DNA of 64,000 nucleotides from Bacteroidota bacterium (GCA_013390605.1 JACAUB010000001.1:5122754-5186753); one strand, 5' to 3'. Counted from the stretch's first letter, positions 42,321 through 52,116 are shown. The notes: generated by a model from the sequence alone, not told the origin. Program-made: numbers and translations.

Positions 42321-45071
42321 ATGATGCATAAAACAATGGAGAACAGTAATAAATCAGAAATCGGTAATCAGCCTGATAATGAGGTTAAAAGCCAAGATTT
42401 TTATAATCAGCTGCTGGAGAAAAGAATTCGCCCTCATTTCCGTCCGGGGGAGACTCTTCATTTCGAAGATGAGCCAGTTAAAGTGGCAGAAATAATTAAG
42501 GATAGTATGAGCGGAAAAAAGAGTAAAATTGAAATGTTGAAAAATTACACGCATGAAGAAGTATTCGCGGCTTCAACTGAATACTTTAAAGGAGACACAC
42601 TTGCAGCCAATGTATGGATGAACAAGTATGCCCTAAAAGACAGTGATGGCAATATCTATGAACCAACTCCTGACGAAATGCATCGTCGTTTGGCAAGAGA
42701 GATCGCCAGAATAGAAAAGAAATATCCAAATCCTATGACAGAGGACGAGATTTATGACCTCTTTAAGGATTTCAAATATATCATTCCACAAGGTAGTCCT
42801 ATGGCTGGTATTGGAAATGATTTTCAGGTGTCCTCTCTTTCGAATTGCTTTGTGATAGGAGATGATAAGGACATGGACTCTTATGGCGGAATCATGCGTA
42901 TTGATCAGGAGCAGGTTCAGTTGATGAAACGCCGTGGAGGTGTTGGACATGATCTTACACACATTCGTCCTTCAGGCAGTCCTGTTAAAAATAGCGCACT
43001 CACTTCAACAGGTATCGTCCCTTTTATGGAACGTTATTCTAATTCCACCCGTGAGGTTGCGCAAGATGGTCGTCGTGGTGCTTTAATGTTGACCATTGGC
43101 ATTCAACATCCCGATTCAGAATTCTTCATCGATGCTAAATTGGAACAAGGCAAAGTAACCGGTGCCAATGTTTCTGTAAAGATTGATGATGAGTTTATGC
43201 GAAGCGTGAAATCGGGAAATAGCTATACACAGAAATATCCTATCGGTTCTGCAAATCCTGCTGTTACTAAAGAAATTGATGCTACTGCACTCTGGAATAA
43301 AATTATCCATAATGCCTGGGCTTCTGCTGAACCTGGTATTTTATTTTGGGATACTGTAATCCGGGAGTCTATTCCTGATGTTTATGCAGATAAAGGTTTT
43401 AAAACCCTTTCTACAAATCCTTGTGGTGAAATTCCTTTATGTGCTTATGATAGCTGTCGTTTATTAGCTATCAATCTATATAGCTATGTAGAAAATCCAT
43501 TTACTACAGATGCTTCTTTTAATACTGAACTTTTCTCTCGTCATGCTCATTATGCTCAGCGCATTATGGACGATATTATTGATCTGGAATTAGAGAAGAT
43601 CGATGGTATTCTGGCTAAGGTTAATGCTGATCCTGAAGATGATGAAACTAAACGTATTGAACGCAAGCTATGGGAAAATATCAAAGAGAAATGTATCCAG
43701 GGTAGGCGTACGGGTATTGGTATTACTGCCGAAGGCGATATGCTTGCTGCTTTGAATGTTCGTTATGGCACGGATACAGCTATTGATTTCTCTGTAGAGA
43801 TTCATAAATTATTGGCTATTGAAGCTTATCGTGGATCCGTAGAGTTAGCAAAAGATCGTGGAGCATTCCCTATTTATGATGCTGAGCGCGAAAAGAACAA
43901 TCCTTTTATTCAGCGTTTGCGCGAGCATGCCCCTTCTGTTTATAATAACATGGTTCGTTACGGCCGACGTAATATTGCTATGCTTACCATTGCTCCAACT
44001 GGTTCTGTCAGTATCTGTACACAAACAACATCAGGTATTGAACCTGTGTTTATGGTTAACTACAAACGTCGTCGTAAGGTTAATCCTAATGATAAAAACG
44101 TTACCATCAGCTTTGTTGATGAAGTAGGAGATTCATGGGAAGAGTATAATGTGTTCCATCCTAAGTTTTTTACCTGGCTTGAAACAAATGGTTACAAAGC
44201 CGAAGATGTGATTCATTATAAAGATGAGCAATTAGATCCGATCATCAAACAATCGCCATACTATAAAGCGACCTCGAATGATATAGACTGGGTCAACAAA
44301 GTACGCATGCAGGGAGCTATTCAGAAATGGGTAGACCATTCCATTAGTGTTACGGTGAATCTGCCTAAGGATGCTACTGAAGATCTTGTGAGCCGTGTTT
44401 ATATGACTGCATGGGAGAGTGGTTGTAAAGGGATGACGATCTATCGTGATGGTTCACGCTCGGGTGTACTGATCAGTAATGAAAATAACAAAGAGGCGAA
44501 AGAACTTGAGTTTAAGGAGACCAAAGCACCATCACGTCCAAAGAAACTGGAAGCCGATGTTGTTCGCTTCCAAAATGATTATGAAAAATGGATTGCTGTT
44601 GTGGGTACCTATGATGGAAAACCTTACGAAATATTTACTGGTAAGTCGGATAGTTTCTACCTGCCACAATGGGTAAACAAGGGATGGGTTATTCGCAATA
44701 AGCCTGAAGAAGGTGAACGTGCTCGTTACGATTTCCAGTTTGTGGATAAAGATGGATACAAAGTTACGGTTGAAGGTCTTTCCAGATTATTCGATAAGGA
44801 ATACTGGAACTATGCTAAGTTGATTTCAGGAATTCTTCGTCACGGTATGCCGATTCTATATGTGATGAGTCTGGTTGAGCATCTTACTTTTGATACTGAT
44901 ACTATTAATACCTGGAAGAACGGTGTTGTTCGTGCCTTGAAACGTTATATTCCTGATGGAACCAAAGCTGAAGAAGGAAATAAATGTCCACAGTGTGGTG
45001 AAGGCGATACCCTTGTTTACAAGGAAGGTTGTTTAACCTGTTCTAGTTGTGGATATTCTAAATGCGGGTAA
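42321..45071 (+). CDS. nrdJ: Adenosylcobalamin-dependent ribonucleotide reductase (class II)
   Basis: A 916-residue class II reductase that makes deoxyribonucleotides using adenosylcobalamin. The active-site region shows VSSLSNCFVIGDD with one redox Cys, KRRGGVGHDLTHIRPSGS and TNPCGEIPLCAYDSCRL (N-x-C-x-E radical site). The late TIAPTGSVSICTQTTSGIEP loop and a C-terminal Cys-rich tail (CPQCGEGDTLVYKEGCLTCS-SCG) for thioredoxin-type re-reduction follow. Start 42321 (MMHKTMEN) or 42336 (MENSNKS) cannot be separated. A strong bidirectional hairpin follows. Confidence 0.94.
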   Translation: MMHKTMENSNKSEIGNQPDNEVKSQDFYNQLLEKRIRPHFRPGETLHFEDEPVKVAEIIKDSMSGKKSKIEMLKNYTHEEVFAASTEYFKGDTLAANVWMNKYALKDSDGNIYEPTPDEMHRRLAREIARIEKKYPNPMTEDEIYDLFKDFKYIIPQGSPMAGIGNDFQVSSLSNCFVIGDDKDMDSYGGIMRIDQEQVQLMKRRGGVGHDLTHIRPSGSPVKNSALTSTGIVPFMERYSNSTREVAQDGRRGALMLTIGIQHPDSEFFIDAKLEQGKVTGANVSVKIDDEFMRSVKSGNSYTQKYPIGSANPAVTKEIDATALWNKIIHNAWASAEPGILFWDTVIRESIPDVYADKGFKTLSTNPCGEIPLCAYDSCRLLAINLYSYVENPFTTDASFNTELFSRHAHYAQRIMDDIIDLELEKIDGILAKVNADPEDDETKRIERKLWENIKEKCIQGRRTGIGITAEGDMLAALNVRYGTDTAIDFSVEIHKLLAIEAYRGSVELAKDRGAFPIYDAEREKNNPFIQRLREHAPSVYNNMVRYGRRNIAMLTIAPTGSVSICTQTTSGIEPVFMVNYKRRRKVNPNDKNVTISFVDEVGDSWEEYNVFHPKFFTWLETNGYKAEDVIHYKDEQLDPIIKQSPYYKATSNDIDWVNKVRMQGAIQKWVDHSISVTVNLPKDATEDLVSRVYMTAWESGCKGMTIYRDGSRSGVLISNENNKEAKELEFKETKAPSRPKKLEADVVRFQNDYEKWIAVVGTYDGKPYEIFTGKSDSFYLPQWVNKGWVIRNKPEEGERARYDFQFVDKDGYKVTVEGLSRLFDKEYWNYAKLISGILRHGMPILYVMSLVEHLTFDTDTINTWKNGVVRALKRYIPDGTKAEEGNKCPQCGEGDTLVYKEGCLTCSSCGYSKCG

Positions 45072-45107
45072 TCACCTGATTTGCTAATTTATTGATGTGC
45101 TAATAAC

Positions 45108-45149
45108 ATGCTAATAAAAAATACAATAAGTGTATTTTTTATTAGCATG
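45108..45149. terminator. Bidirectional terminator between nrdJ and queG
   Basis: CATGCTAATAAAAATAC and its near-perfect complement GTATTTTTTATTAGCATG (one extra T) around a short loop. The surrounding sequence repeats GCTAAT/TTAGC several more times between 45082 and 45180. Confidence 0.75.
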
Positions 45150-45189
45150 TTAGCATTTTTTTTAATTGACGCATTTGCTAATTGACAGA

Positions 45190-46125
45190 TTAACGAATTC
45201 CCCTCACATTTCTCATCAATCCTTTATACTTAGCTCTTTTAATTGCAGATCTCTTAAAAAGGATTTTGTACTGATCTTCAGAAAGTTCCTCCCATTCACT
45301 ATTTGATAGTTCAAGCAACGAAAGATTAGGTTGAAAGTCAGCATGCGTATGTCCTTCTGCTTTTTTGTTCCAGGGACAAGCATCCTGACAAACATCGCAT
45401 CCATATATCCACTCTTTGTTCTGACCCTGAAATTCTAAAGAGAGTTCATCATCTTTCAGCTCGATGGTTTGGTATGATATGCATTTACGGGCATCTACCA
45501 TTCCCGGAGATATTATTGCGCCGGTCGGACATGATATCATACATTGCATGCATGCTCCGCAAAGATTGCCAACAAAGGGGTTGTCGTATTCTAATTCTAC
45601 GTTGGTAACCAGTTCGCCAATAAAAAAATAGGATCCTTTTCTAGGAACGATTAATAACGAGTGTTTTCCGGTCCATCCAAGTCCTGCTTTAACAGCCCAT
45701 GCACGTTCCATTACCGGAGCAGAATCTACAAAAGCTCTGAAGGTAGCATCCGGAACATGTTGAGAAAGAGTTGATCCTAATGCATGAAGTTTGTTTTTGA
45801 GTACTTCATGATAATCTTCTCCATACGCATATTTTGAGATCTTGTACAGACTGTCTTCGCGTTGTTTTAGAGGAGGATAATAATAAAAGAGAACTACGAT
45901 GACTGATTTGGCTCCCTCAACTAATAGTGTAGGGTCCATTCGCTTATCAAAATGGTTCGCCATATATGCCATGGTGCCATTATAGCCCTTCTCTAGCCAT
46001 TCTAGCATTTTAGTCTCTTCATTTTCAAGTCTTTCAGCTTTAGCTATGCCGCATTGTTCAAAACCCAGCTCCAGCGCATGTGCCTTAATGAGTTGTGTGA
46101 GTTGGGTTTTGTCAAGGGTTGACAT
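45190..46125 (-). CDS. queG: Epoxyqueuosine reductase
   Basis: About 311 residues; an iron-sulfur, B12-containing enzyme that performs the last step of queuosine synthesis in tRNA. Two 4Fe-4S motifs are visible: CGACMQCMISCPTGAI and CGCDVCQDACPWNK. N-terminal parts include FEQCGIAKAERL and YGEDYHEVLKNKL. The frame reaches an ATG at 46170, but MSTLDKTQL at 46125 starts the conserved part and avoids overlapping ruvB. The gene begins 10 bp after ruvB, so the two are co-transcribed. Confidence 0.95.
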   Translation of the reverse strand: MSTLDKTQLTQLIKAHALELGFEQCGIAKAERLENEETKMLEWLEKGYNGTMAYMANHFDKRMDPTLLVEGAKSVIVVLFYYYPPLKQREDSLYKISKYAYGEDYHEVLKNKLHALGSTLSQHVPDATFRAFVDSAPVMERAWAVKAGLGWTGKHSLLIVPRKGSYFFIGELVTNVELEYDNPFVGNLCGACMQCMISCPTGAIISPGMVDARKCISYQTIELKDDELSLEFQGQNKEWIYGCDVCQDACPWNKKAEGHTHADFQPNLSLLELSNSEWEELSEDQYKILFKRSAIKRAKYKGLMRNVRGIR

Positions 46126-46135
46126 AGTGATGAAG

Positions 46136-47170
46136 TTAATCTCCAAAGAGCGTTGGCTGGATGCCTCCATTAAACCTGATTCTGTTTAAATGGCGATAAG
46201 CGAGATCGGTTACCTCGCGACCACGAGGGGTCCTAACGAGATAACCCTCCATGATAAGGAAGGGTTCATATACCTCTTCAATCGTGCCTGAGTCCTCGCC
46301 TACGGCCGTAGCAATAGTTGTTAAGCCAACAGGACCACCTTTAAACTTATCCATTATAGTGGTCAGAATTTTGTTGTCCATCTCATCCAGACCGTTGTTG
46401 TCAACATTTAAGGCATCCAATGAAAACTGAGTGATTTTCATCTCAATCTTTCCATTGCCTTTAATCTGTGCAAAGTCGCGAACACGACGAAGCAGGAGGT
46501 TGGCAATACGAGGGGTTCCACGACTTCTACGAGCTATTTCAAGCGCTGCTTCAGATGTAATATCGACTCTTAAGATTCCTGCCGAACGGATGAGGATACG
46601 TTGAAGGGTTTCAGCGTTGTAATAGGATAATCGGGTATTGATACCAAAACGCGAACGTAACGGTGCAGTAAGAAGTCCTGAACGAGTCGTAGCACCAATC
46701 AGTGTAAACGGATTCAATGCTATTTGTATACTACGGGCATTAGGCCCGCTTTCAATCATGATGTCAATTTTATAATCTTCCATGGCCGAATAGAGATATT
46801 CCTCGACCACTGAGCTCAAACGGTGAATTTCGTCAATGAACAACACATCGTTTGTTTCCAGATTAGTAAGTAACCCGGCTAAATCACCCGGTTTGTCGAT
46901 AACCGGACCCGAGGTGATTTTGATTCCGACGCCCAATTCATTTGCAATGATATGCGAGAGGGTAGTTTTCCCTAAACCGGGAGGCCCGTGAAGTAACACA
47001 TGGTCTAAAGGTTCGCCTCGTAAACGAGCTGCCTGAACAAAAATGCGCAGGTTTTCTACAGCACTTGGCTGACCGGAAAAGTCATCAAAGGCTGAAGGTC
47101 TTAGCACCTTTTCGATCTCTTTTTCAGAGGGTGTCAACCAATCACCTGTAGCATCAAGATTTGAGTTCAT
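46136..47170 (-). CDS. ruvB: Holliday junction branch-migration helicase RuvB
   Basis: About 344 residues; the AAA+ motor of RuvABC. N-terminal LRPSAFDDFSGQPSAVENL, Walker A LLHGPPGLGKTTLSHIIA, Walker B VLFIDEIHRLSSVVEEYLY, sensor GATTRSGLLTAPLRSRFG and the C-terminal winged helix ending GRVVTDLAY-like (here GREVTDLAYRHL) are all present. The start is the ATG at 47170 (MNSNLDATG); the longer frame to 47203 has no homology. The promoter box TATTTTTG is at 47201-47208. Confidence 0.96.
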   Translation of the reverse strand: MNSNLDATGDWLTPSEKEIEKVLRPSAFDDFSGQPSAVENLRIFVQAARLRGEPLDHVLLHGPPGLGKTTLSHIIANELGVGIKITSGPVIDKPGDLAGLLTNLETNDVLFIDEIHRLSSVVEEYLYSAMEDYKIDIMIESGPNARSIQIALNPFTLIGATTRSGLLTAPLRSRFGINTRLSYYNAETLQRILIRSAGILRVDITSEAALEIARRSRGTPRIANLLLRRVRDFAQIKGNGKIEMKITQFSLDALNVDNNGLDEMDNKILTTIMDKFKGGPVGLTTIATAVGEDSGTIEEVYEPFLIMEGYLVRTPRGREVTDLAYRHLNRIRFNGGIQPTLFGD

Positions 47171-47200
47171 CAATAACTTATTAGTTTGAAGATGGAAAGG

Positions 47201-47208
47201 CAAAAATA
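47201..47208 (-). promoter_or_regulatory. Candidate -7 box of ruvB-queG
   Basis: TATTTTTG on the minus strand about 30 bp before the ruvB ATG. Confidence 0.5.
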
Positions 47209-47308
47209 ATTAAAATAGCCCAATAGAAAGACAGAATAATTTTTTGCAAAAAGTTTCACGTATCATCAAAAATAGTTATTTTAGCCATAAACAAAAAAGG
47301 AGGTTCCT

Positions 47309-48139
47309 ATGAAAAATATTCTTGTTGGTATCGATTTTTCGAAAGGTTCGATACATGCGCTTGAATATGCTATTAATCTGGCTAATATTATCCACTGTGA
47401 TATTATTATGTTATGGGTTGACAAGCAATTAGAGCCGGATAGTATTTACTCGAATTCAGATCAACACGATTATAAAGAAGAAGCTTCGCAAAATATTACT
47501 GAAATAGTTGAGAAATATAGTCCACTGCTCACAAATGGGCAACTTCATTATAAGCTTCGTCGCGGTAAAGTTTTTACAGAGATAGCTGTACAGGCAAAAT
47601 TGAGTAAGTCTTTTCTTATTGTTACCGGAACACATGGTGGTAGTGGATTCGAAGAATATTGGATTGGTAGCAATGCCTTTAGAGTAGTTACATCAGCTCC
47701 TTGTCCAGTGGTCACTATTCGATCAAATTATCCTATTCCAACACAAGTTAAGCATATTTTAATGTCGATTACTACCTCGTCGGAAACTATGCAGAAAGTT
47801 CCAATCATTCTTGAACTAGCTAAGTCATTAGGATCAGAAATATTTATTTTGGGAGTTAATCCTACTTCTTTACAATCGCTTCAAAAAAAGGTTGATGACA
47901 ATATTAGAAAGGTGGAGGCTATGTTACTCGAAAACAATATTCCCTCTACTGTTGAGATGATGAAAAATATTGATATCACCTCTGCTATTTTATCGTGTGC
48001 CGAAAGGGTTGAGACCGATTTAATCGCTATCATGACAGAATTGGAACCCTCTGAAAGCAGTTTGATGATGGGGCCACATGCCCAGCAGATTATTAACCAG
48101 AGTTCAGTGCCGGTATTAAGCATTCAGCCTCAAAAATAA
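47309..48139 (+). CDS. Universal stress protein, tandem UspA domains
   Basis: A 276-residue protein made of two UspA domains. The first (residues 1-145) has the ATP-binding signature GTHGGSGFEEYWIGSNAFRV (G-2X-G-9X-G-S/N); the second (about 146-276) ends with PSESSLMMGPHAQQIINQSS and has a weaker nucleotide motif. A second gene of the same architecture lies 0.6 kb downstream, so the pair arose by duplication. A good Shine-Dalgarno-like AAAGGAGG is seen 8 bp before the ATG, unusual for Bacteroidota. Confidence 0.9.
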   Translation: MKNILVGIDFSKGSIHALEYAINLANIIHCDIIMLWVDKQLEPDSIYSNSDQHDYKEEASQNITEIVEKYSPLLTNGQLHYKLRRGKVFTEIAVQAKLSKSFLIVTGTHGGSGFEEYWIGSNAFRVVTSAPCPVVTIRSNYPIPTQVKHILMSITTSSETMQKVPIILELAKSLGSEIFILGVNPTSLQSLQKKVDDNIRKVEAMLLENNIPSTVEMMKNIDITSAILSCAERVETDLIAIMTELEPSESSLMMGPHAQQIINQSSVPVLSIQPQK

Positions 48140-48295
48140 GAGAGCAGATACAATAATTAAGGTTTTGAACGTTTAATAGTTGTTGGGGATATCTGTAATT
48201 CTGCGAGAAAAGATTTCTTTATCAGATTCTTTACCCGAACAGAAATTAAAATATGATAAGTCGGTATGTCGAAATTTCTTTTTTGCTCAGTCGAA

Positions 48296-48712
48296 ATGAA
48301 TTTTAAATCGTATTTCCTTACTCTTCTTTTTGTTCTCATTACTGTTATCTCTTTTTGTCAACAAGCTGAAAATCAGACTGAGGTGTTTAAGGACAAAATG
48401 ATAGATCAGTTAATTGAGAAACATAAGGAATATAATCAGGCTAATCCCGGGGTTGATGGTTTTCGTGTACAGATTTTTTTCGATTCTGGAAACAACTCGA
48501 AAAGAGCAGCTGCTGTAGCCCGTGAACATTTCATGGAGTTATATCCACAGGTAGTTGCCTATTTAACTTTCAAGTCACCCTATTATAGAGTGCGGGTTGG
48601 CGATTTCAGAACAAAACTTGAGGCAGAAGGATTCTTGATGCAGTTATCCGGCCAATATCCTAATGCTTTTCCAGTTCCCGATAGAGTGTTAACAGAGAAT
48701 AAAGGAAATTAG
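48296..48712 (+). CDS. SPOR-domain protein, secreted
   Basis: A 138-residue protein with a signal peptide (SYFLTLLFVLITVISFCQQ) and one SPOR domain: FRVQIFFDSGNNSKRAAAVAREHFM then YYRVRVGDFRTKLEAEGFL. SPOR domains bind denuded peptidoglycan at division sites, so the protein probably acts in the periplasm at the cell wall. An ATG at 48266 extends the frame, but the signal peptide begins at 48296. Lies between the two UspA genes. Confidence 0.82.
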   Translation: MNFKSYFLTLLFVLITVISFCQQAENQTEVFKDKMIDQLIEKHKEYNQANPGVDGFRVQIFFDSGNNSKRAAAVAREHFMELYPQVVAYLTFKSPYYRVRVGDFRTKLEAEGFLMQLSGQYPNAFPVPDRVLTENKGN

Positions 48713-48773
48713 TTTTACAACCTCTTGCTTTTCACTCTGATTCTTTGTATCTTAGTTCGTAAATAATGTACTC

Positions 48774-49604
48774 ATGAAAAGTATTCTTGTTGCCGTAGAT
48801 TTTTCAAACTGTTCAGTAAATGCATTGTTACATGGAGCTCAATTAGCTTTTCAAGCGGGAGCCAGAGTCGAGATGATTTGGGTGAATAATCCTGAGAAGA
48901 CTCGGGTAAATATTGAAGATGACGCTTCAAATGAACTTATCAATGAAGTGATTATTCAGTTCAAGCGTTTAACAGATGAGTTGCACGCCAAGTTTATCGG
49001 ATTAAAAGTAGATTACATCATTAGACAAGGCAAAGTTTATAAAGAAGTTAAGTTACAGGCCGAGGAGAGTAAAAGTTGGCTTATTGTAGCAGGAACACAT
49101 GGCATTTCAGGTTTCGAAGAGTTTTGGATGGGGAGTAATGCTTATCGTATTGTTAGTACTGCGCCCTGTCCGGTTATCACCTTAAGAGCTGGAATAAATG
49201 TGTTTGAATTGTTAAACACGATCATCTTCCCGGTTGATAGTACTTCTGAAACGCGTGAAAAGGTTGCACCAACAATAGAGTTGGCACGTATCACCGGAGC
49301 GAAAATTATTGTTTTAAAGCTTTATTCCTCTTCGTTTAAAGATATCAAAAATATTGTTGATGCATATGCAGAACAAATAGTTTCTTTTATGGAAGAAGAG
49401 GGCATTGAGGTCGAAATCAATTCAATAGAGGCACATAATCTGACTGATGCGACCATTGATTATGCTCGAAAGTCGAATGCTAATTTAATTGCGATTATGA
49501 CGGAGCAAGAGAAAACCGCTACAAATATCCTGTTGGGCAATTATGCACAACAGATGGTTAACCATTCTCCTATCCCTGTATTAACCGTAAGGCCTTCATA
49601 TTAA
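48774..49604 (+). CDS. Universal stress protein, tandem UspA domains (second copy)
   Basis: A 276-residue paralogue of the protein at 47309, with the same length and domain order. The ATP motif GTHGISGFEEFWMGSNAYRI is clear in the first domain, and the second ends TNILLGNYAQQMVNHSP. Starts MKSILVAVDFSNCSVNALLH. Probably responds to the same stresses; no regulatory site was recognised beyond a weak TATCTTAG box. Confidence 0.9.
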   Translation: MKSILVAVDFSNCSVNALLHGAQLAFQAGARVEMIWVNNPEKTRVNIEDDASNELINEVIIQFKRLTDELHAKFIGLKVDYIIRQGKVYKEVKLQAEESKSWLIVAGTHGISGFEEFWMGSNAYRIVSTAPCPVITLRAGINVFELLNTIIFPVDSTSETREKVAPTIELARITGAKIIVLKLYSSSFKDIKNIVDAYAEQIVSFMEEEGIEVEINSIEAHNLTDATIDYARKSNANLIAIMTEQEKTATNILLGNYAQQMVNHSPIPVLTVRPSY

Positions 49605-49616
49605 ATTATGGACAAT

Positions 49617-49647
49617 AAAAAAAGGCCCTTTTTAAGGGCCTTTTTTG
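49617..49647. terminator. Bidirectional terminator
   Basis: AAAAAAAGGCCCTT / AAGGGCCTTTTTTT hairpin between the convergent usp and fba genes. Confidence 0.88.
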
Positions 49648-49665
49648 TTATTTGATTAGAACAGA

Positions 49666-50745
49666 TTAGTTTCTGTCTAAGCAGTTCAAATCTTCGAAAG
49701 CTATCTTTAAACGAGCAATCATAGTCTTTTGTGCTTCGTTTAACCACTTTCTTGGATCATAATATTTCTTGTTAGGCTTATCTGCGCCATCAGGATTACC
49801 AATTTGACCTTGTAGGTAACCTTCATTCTTTTTGTAGAAGTTAAGAACACCTTCCCAAGTAGCCCATTGGGTATCTGTATCAATGTTCATCTTGATAACA
49901 CCATATGAAATGGCTTCACGAATTTCTTCACGAGAAGAACCTGAACCACCATGAAATACAAAGTTTACAGGTTTTACTACAGTGTTGTAGTTCTTTTGGA
50001 TAAACTCTTGTGAGTTGTGAAGGATTTTAGGCTCTAACTTAACATTACCTGGTTTGTAAACACCATGAACATTACCAAAAGAGGCAGCAATCGTAAACTT
50101 ATCACTAATTTTTAATAACTCTTCGTAAGCAAGAGCAACATCTGCAGGTTGAGTATACAGTTTTGAACTTTCCATACCTGAGTTGTCAACACCATCTTCT
50201 TCTCCACCTGTACAACCAAGCTCAAGTTCGAGGGTGATACCAATTTTGCTCATGCGGGTTAAATACTTTTTGCAGATCTCAATGTTTTCAAGAAGAGGCT
50301 CTTCTGAAAGATCAAGCATATGCGAACTGAACAAAGGTTTTCCAAACATTTCGTAATGTTTTTCGCTGGCAGCTAATAGGCCGTCAATCCATGGTAGCAG
50401 TTTCTTTGCAGCATGATCGGTATGAACGATAACGGGAATACCGTAAAATTCAGCCATACGGTGAATATGCCATGCGCCTGAAATAGCACCGGCTACGGCA
50501 GCCTTTTCTCCTTCGTTAGAAAGAAATTTGCCAGCAATAAAATGGGCACCACCATTTGAGAACTGAATAATAACAGGTGAATTCACCTCTTTAGCAGCCT
50601 CTAAAACTGCATTGATCGAATCAGTGCCTACTACGTTTACAGCTGGAATCGCAAACTGATTTGCTTTAGCGATACGGAATACTTCCTGTACAGCATCACC
50701 GGTAACAACACCGGGAGCAACCTTACTAAATACTTTCTCTGACAT
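49666..50745 (-). CDS. fbaA: Fructose-bisphosphate aldolase class II
   Basis: About 359 residues; the zinc aldolase of glycolysis and gluconeogenesis. Metal and substrate motifs include IPVIVHTDHAAKKLLPW, LELELGCTGGEEDGVDN, NVHGVYKPGNV, FHGGSGSSREEIREAISYGV and KMNIDTDTQWATWEGV. Length and the long C-terminal part fit class IIA (E. coli FbaA type). The ATG at 50745 (MSEKVFSK) is the family start; the frame extends to 50811. Promoter box TATTTTTG at 50792-50799. Confidence 0.95.
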   Translation of the reverse strand: MSEKVFSKVAPGVVTGDAVQEVFRIAKANQFAIPAVNVVGTDSINAVLEAAKEVNSPVIIQFSNGGAHFIAGKFLSNEGEKAAVAGAISGAWHIHRMAEFYGIPVIVHTDHAAKKLLPWIDGLLAASEKHYEMFGKPLFSSHMLDLSEEPLLENIEICKKYLTRMSKIGITLELELGCTGGEEDGVDNSGMESSKLYTQPADVALAYEELLKISDKFTIAASFGNVHGVYKPGNVKLEPKILHNSQEFIQKNYNTVVKPVNFVFHGGSGSSREEIREAISYGVIKMNIDTDTQWATWEGVLNFYKKNEGYLQGQIGNPDGADKPNKKYYDPRKWLNEAQKTMIARLKIAFEDLNCLDRN

Positions 50746-50791
50746 AATTATGAGCTTTAATGAAAATCTGTTGGCCAGAATCTTTTCGTAA

Positions 50792-50799
50792 CAAAAATA
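50792..50799 (-). promoter_or_regulatory. Candidate -7 box of fbaA
   Basis: TATTTTTG on the minus strand, about 47 bp before the ATG. Confidence 0.5.
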
Positions 50800-50980
50800 C
50801 GATTTTTTCAAGAGATTGTAATTTTTTTTCTTTAAAAGAATACGGTACTTCTTTAAAAAGGTATAGTTTTAAACCGTTAAATAGCTCGATTTGCAATAAT
50901 TGAAGTTCTTTTATTCAGTTAGTTATCTGGGTTGTTTAACGCAACATTAACAATAGAAAACTTATACGCTCTAAATTTTG

Positions 50981-50988
50981 TACTTTTG
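50981..50988 (+). promoter_or_regulatory. Candidate -7 box of the eIF-2B-like gene
   Basis: TACTTTTG; it would give a long leader of about 230 nt that contains an imperfect direct repeat (51098-51122 and 51177-51201). Confidence 0.4.
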
Positions 50989-51097
50989 CAAAGTATTACT
51001 AAACTCGATTATCTATATTACTTCTAGAAGCTCGACGCTATTAAACCATAAAATGATTTTTTATGAAACGAGCATGTTTTACAACCATAGTGGTGAA

Positions 51098-51201
51098 TTT
51101 AATATGCAAGTTCCATCAGATCTAAAAACAAATTATTGAAGGATGAAATAAGCAGCTAGGTAAACACTTTTGTAAACTTAACATGCAAATTTCACCAGAC
51201 T
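51098..51201 (+). repeat. Two imperfect 25-bp direct repeats in a leader
   Basis: TTTAATATGCAAGTTCCATC (from 51098) and CTTAACATGCAAATTTCACC (from 51177), 79 bp apart, both followed by AGA. They lie between the promoter box and the eIF-2B-like gene; a role in regulation is possible. Confidence 0.4.
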
Positions 51202-51223
51202 TTAATATAAAAAATATTTGCTG

Positions 51224-52078
51224 ATGAAAATGATGTCGGGTGAAACATTAAGAGACCTGTTTAGAGAGATCGCATCTGATCGTGTTTCGGGTTCTGCTAC
51301 TGTTTTAAAAAATATTGTCTCCACACTGAAGCGTTATCTTCAAACAAACCCTGCGCCCAATTACAGCATGCTTGAAGATCAAATGGCCCTCATGAGTGTG
51401 ATTTTTGATCGTTTTGCAGTGTTGCGTCATTTTCTGAACTCTTTTATCCATCTCATTAATAAGCGGGCTCCCTTATCTGAGTTGCTTATTTTTGTGCAGT
51501 CGTATAGTCGTGAGTGGGACAAAGCGCCTGTTCATGCTGCCAAGCATCTGTTAAACGATGTAGATTTTAAAGACAAGCGGGTTATGCTCTTCAGTAATAG
51601 TTCCAGTCTGCATGCGTTAATCGAGATGCTTGCAGAGCGTGCCGTGGCCGTCGACTTTATACAATGTCACTCCTTTCCAACTGGCGAAGGAAAACATCAA
51701 TCGAGGAAGCTAGTCGATCTGGGATTTAAAGTCACTTTTATTGCCGATGCCGCCATTCCATTATTCATGGCGGAGACAGATATTGCTGTCATTGGAGCGG
51801 ACCTCATATATGCCGATTGTATTCTGAATAAAACGGGCTCACTAAGTTTAGCCTTAGCAGCACAGTATTTCAAAAAGCCGCTTTATGTGCTATCCGACTC
51901 GCGTAAAATAGAAACTGGCAATACTGTTCCAGATCTTGATACTGCCCGTGAGGGACAACTCTTATGGCGTTCGGCACCTGAAGGAGTAACTCCCATTAAT
52001 GTATATTTCGAGCGAATACCAAGAGATTTAGTCACTGACATCTATCTGGAAACGGGACGCTGGGCGAATAATAGTTAG
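51224..52078 (+). CDS. eIF-2B / ribose-1,5-bisphosphate isomerase-like protein
   Basis: A 284-residue member of the eIF-2B alpha/beta/delta superfamily, which in bacteria includes methylthioribose-1-phosphate isomerase and sugar-phosphate isomerases. The N-terminal half is helical (FREIASDRVSGSATVLKNIV). The Rossmann-like C-terminal half has VMLFSNSSSLHALIEMLAE, FIADAAIPLFMAETDIAVIG-AD, NKTGSLSLALAAQYFKKPLY and VLSDSRKI. These match the conserved D-A and G-A-D..NKTGS pattern. The exact substrate is unknown. Start is ATG 51224, with an in-frame TTG at 51218. Confidence 0.75.
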   Translation: MKMMSGETLRDLFREIASDRVSGSATVLKNIVSTLKRYLQTNPAPNYSMLEDQMALMSVIFDRFAVLRHFLNSFIHLINKRAPLSELLIFVQSYSREWDKAPVHAAKHLLNDVDFKDKRVMLFSNSSSLHALIEMLAERAVAVDFIQCHSFPTGEGKHQSRKLVDLGFKVTFIADAAIPLFMAETDIAVIGADLIYADCILNKTGSLSLALAAQYFKKPLYVLSDSRKIETGNTVPDLDTAREGQLLWRSAPEGVTPINVYFERIPRDLVTDIYLETGRWANNS

Positions 52079-52097
52079 TATATTCACTATTTATTAT

Positions 52098-52105
52098 TAA
52101 ATTTG
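52098..52105 (+). promoter_or_regulatory. Candidate -7 box of tRNA-Arg
   Basis: TAAATTTG, an exact TAnnTTTG match 12 bp before the tRNA 5' end. Confidence 0.5.
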
Positions 52106-52116
52106 CAACAGAAAAG

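Noticed and set aside
45072..45189. CRISPR-like repeats of GCTAAT
   Set aside because: The units are only 6 bp, irregularly spaced and explained by a terminator hairpin and its surroundings.
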